A model generated the notes under the pieces. The model was not told the origin of the DNA and searched no databases. It saw only the letters and a program-made list of their open reading frames with translations. Positions 11,993 to 13,419 of a DNA stretch of 13,419 bases are shown here, in pieces. Position 1 is the stretch's first letter, and each line of letters begins with the position of its first letter. A program made the position numbers and the translations under genes. The stretch is from Chloroflexi bacterium UBA4730 (lineage in GTDB: Bacteria; Chloroflexota; Limnocylindria; P2-11E), in assembly GCA_002404155.1 (NCBI GenBank), contig DHJC01000037.1, positions 445 through 13,863 of the forward strand. The letters are read 5' to 3'.

Positions 11993-12310
11993 CTATATCC
12001 CGTTCTGCGTCCAACGCCAGGAGAGTTCGAGTCGAGCCGTATCGGGCAACGCGTCCACGAGTGCCCTCGGAATGTCGACCGAAGGCAGGCCGTCGTACGG
12101 CGGATGCACCCGCAAGGGTTGACCAGGTTCGATCACGGATCTCCAGTAGGAAAGAAGGCGCGCGTCGGGCTCGCCGGACATTCCTGTTGGGGCCTGCTCT
12201 CCGGGTTCGTACGCGGTCGCCGTGAAATAGGCAGTGCCTTCCATGAGCTTGTCGGAGTTGTGAAGCGTGCGCGACACGAGGATCGGCGCAGTCTCAAGGA
12301 TTGTTCGCAT
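11993..12310 (-). CDS. Small hypothetical protein
   Basis: This 105-aa protein is not recognised. The start ATG at 12310 is strongly supported by GGAGG 7 nt upstream; the frame stays open to 12547, but the extra N-terminal sequence has poor composition and overlaps the tRNA-like fragment. There is no signal peptide or membrane helix. The N-terminal half has the strand-like runs APILVSRTL and GTAYFTATAYEPG; the C-terminal half has PGQPLRVHPP, a helix VDIPRALVDALPDTA, and ends LELSWRWTQNG. A compact beta-rich cytoplasmic protein is likely. It converges with the third sigma operon and has no partner gene on its strand. Confidence 0.75.
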   Translation of the reverse strand: MRTILETAPILVSRTLHNSDKLMEGTAYFTATAYEPGEQAPTGMSGEPDARLLSYWRSVIEPGQPLRVHPPYDGLPSVDIPRALVDALPDTARLELSWRWTQNGI

Positions 12311-12863
12311 AGTCACTCCTCCGTGTTGGCTAGAAGGGCCCTCGGTCTCGTTCCTTAAGGTCGAGCACCACGCAGTGCGCCCTCTAATGATGCCGGGGTA
12401 CGCAAGGTGCACGCGCACCGGGACGTGCACTTCTCTTGCGGATCCCGCGTCGATTTCGGCCCTATCCGCGAGCGCCTCAAGGCGAGCCGCTCGACATCGT
12501 CTCGTCCATGACCTCTTGGTCTGAAGAACCATGTGTCGCCGGTTCAACTCCGGCCCTCGGCACAGAAGAAATAGTTAGGAAAGGCGTGCGTCCGCGCTGA
12601 CCCGATCAGATCTCGCGGGCTTCGAACCAATGTGCATTCCGACGGCTGCGGATCGTGGTGCACTGAGCGTCTGCGACTCGGTGGAGCACATGACTCCATA
12701 TCAGATGCGGCGTTCCGGCACCGCCGGGCCCACACAAGCACAACGGCGCGCCGAGGCCCGACGACAGCGAGGAAGCGGAGCATTGGTGTCGCGGCGGTCG
12801 GGCGCAGTCGCTCCGATGGCATCGATGCATCATTCGTGTGTGTTGCGAACGTACGAAACCCGA
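12311..12863. other. 553-bp intergenic region
   Basis: I see no convincing gene here. Several frames are open because of the base composition, but their products are Arg/Ser/Gly-rich with no start signal. The region holds the Shine-Dalgarno of the gene at 11993-12310, two GTGCAC palindromes near 12410-12430 with GGTGC-ACGC-GCACC beside the first, and the second tRNA-like fragment. If the membrane-protein gene starts earlier than 12864 the region shrinks by up to 234 bp. Confidence 0.5.
12515..12564 (+). other. tRNA 3'-half-like fragment, second copy
   Basis: A better preserved relative of 2669-2718. Stem TTGGT/ACCAT (four pairs) closes a 7-nt loop CTGAAGA whose middle is GAA. A 5-nt variable region GTGTC follows, then a perfect T stem GCCGG/CCGGC around TTCAACT (12538-12554), then CCTCGGC and A (12555-12562). 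These match a tRNA-Phe-like 3' half, but no D arm or 5' acceptor GCCGAGG is upstream and CCA is not encoded. It is a fragment or att-like scar rather than a working tRNA. Confidence 0.65.
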
Positions 12864-13310
12864 ATGAGCCCAAGGGAGGCGGCGGACAAGATCAGCCAGG
12901 CGATCGGCCGGGTTGGCGCTGCCTACTACCTCGTGCCACGCGGCGACGGCAGCGAGTTCGTCGGCAGCGTCTCTCAGAACGCGTTCTACGTCCACGTCCG
13001 CCACGGTGGGCGGGCAAGCTTCGCCCCACGGCTCTCCGGACGGATTGAATCAACGCCGGGCGGTTCACGGATCGTCGCTGAGATAGGGATCGACCGTGTT
13101 GTGCGGACCTTCGTGATCGTCATCGTGATCGTCGCGGTTATCATCGCTGCAGTGCCGTATCTGTTGACCGGGTCGAATCCGTTGATCGAACTAGCAGGAG
13201 TGATCCTGCTCGGCACCCTTGCGGTGTACACCCTGTCGAGATTCGCCAGCCGAGGTGAGACACAACGTCTCAATGACTTGCTGAATCGACTATTCGAGTC
13301 GCCGGGCTAA
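12864..13310 (+). CDS. Two-helix membrane protein, unknown function
   Basis: This 148-aa protein (from ATG 12864) has an N-terminal domain with strands EFVGSVSQNAFYVHVR and SFAPRLSGRIESTPGGSRI, then two membrane helices (about residues 80-101 and 108-126) and a short charged tail ending LLNRLFESPG. The pattern F-x-G-x-V...F...SF-x-P-x-L-x-G-x-I is familiar from uncharacterised small bacterial membrane proteins. No catalytic residues are evident. The frame is open from 12630, with ATG at 12825 and GTG at 12840 as alternative starts. I prefer 12864 because the conserved-looking part begins there, but no site has a good Shine-Dalgarno sequence. The TAA stop is at 13308-13310. Confidence 0.7.
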   Translation: MSPREAADKISQAIGRVGAAYYLVPRGDGSEFVGSVSQNAFYVHVRHGGRASFAPRLSGRIESTPGGSRIVAEIGIDRVVRTFVIVIVIVAVIIAAVPYLLTGSNPLIELAGVILLGTLAVYTLSRFASRGETQRLNDLLNRLFESPG

Positions 13311-13346
13311 GGGGCGTGACCGGCGAACGCTTCTGCCCCTAGTGAT

Positions 13347-13384
13347 CTGATTCACAATCAGGCGACTCCGTGCAAGGCCTGATT
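13347..13384. repeat. Nested AATCAGGC inverted repeats at right end
   Basis: CTGATT (13347-13352) pairs with AATCAG (13356-13361) across 3 nt. The same AATCAGGC (13356-13363) pairs alternatively with GCCTGATT (13377-13384) across 13 nt. CTGATTCA is thus also a direct repeat (13347 and 13379). The two hairpins are mutually exclusive. The same AATCAGGC word occurs at 1793 and 1892. It lies 12 bp inside the right terminal inverted repeat. Confidence 0.7.
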
Positions 13385-13396
13385 CAGCGAGGCCAG

Positions 13397-13418
13397 CGGC
13401 GCGCTCCTCCGGACCGAT
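13397..13418. repeat. Right arm of 22-bp terminal inverted repeat
   Basis: An exact reverse complement of positions 1-22, ending one base before the window end. The arm ends CCGGACCGAT. The extra final C would pair with a base just outside the left edge, so the true repeat may be longer than the window shows. Confidence 0.85.
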
Positions 13419-13419
13419 C

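Noticed and set aside
12515..12564. Complete tRNA-Phe gene
   Set aside because: Only the 3' half fits; no D arm or 5' acceptor strand was found upstream.

Overview
The window is a 13.4-kb stretch of high-GC bacterial DNA with about fourteen genes. There is no phage, transposase, integrase, CRISPR or rRNA signal. The GC-rich codon use, the frequent GTG/TTG starts, the Pro/Thr-rich linkers and the many anti-sigma-like single-pass proteins with large outer domains would fit Chloroflexota (Limnocylindria-like), Dormibacterota or a similar soil/groundwater lineage. That placement is inference; no marker gene is present.

Layout. 1-1608 (minus strand): a GNAT acetyltransferase and a protein tyrosine phosphatase whose frame is interrupted by one in-frame TGA. 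1609-1938: an intergenic tract with imperfect GAATCAG-containing repeats. 1939-3296 (minus): two single-pass membrane proteins of unknown function, separated by a 353-bp spacer that holds a tRNA 3'-half-like fragment and one copy of a REP-like repeat. 3384-4631 (plus): two predicted lipoproteins, with the second REP-like copy abutting the first one's stop codon. 4891-8053 (minus): an ECF sigma factor and an 896-aa anti-sigma-like multidomain protein. 8269-8718 (minus): a small lipoprotein-like gene with a probable 5' frameshift. 8894-10313 (minus): a second ECF sigma gene and a membrane partner whose outer part is a 123-aa tandem duplication. 10540-11881 (plus): a third ECF sigma gene, divergent from the second, with its membrane partner. 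11993-13310: a small hypothetical protein, a 553-bp spacer with a second tRNA-like fragment, and a two-helix membrane protein.

How the genes fit together. The core is three sigma/anti-sigma pairs within about 7 kb. In all three the partner ATG lies inside the end of the sigma gene, with an 11-nt overlap (ATG-N5-stop), so production of the two proteins is probably coupled. Two partners share an N-terminal motif (LDQ[IL]PLxPAExWVP) that is not the zinc anti-sigma motif. The outer domains of the membrane partners recur in separate lipoprotein genes: the 4059-4631 lipoprotein matches residues 604-756 of the 896-aa protein, and the 8269 and 3384 products share, more weakly, the terminal GxW strand pattern of the duplicated domain. 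I suggest a domain-sharing sigma/anti-sigma/lipoprotein sensing cluster; this is a hypothesis.

Non-coding structure is rich: a 22-bp perfect inverted repeat at the two ends of the window, a 15-bp perfect inverted repeat over the start of the second sigma gene, nested AATCAGGC inverted repeats at the right end, two tRNA-derived fragments and two REP-like copies.
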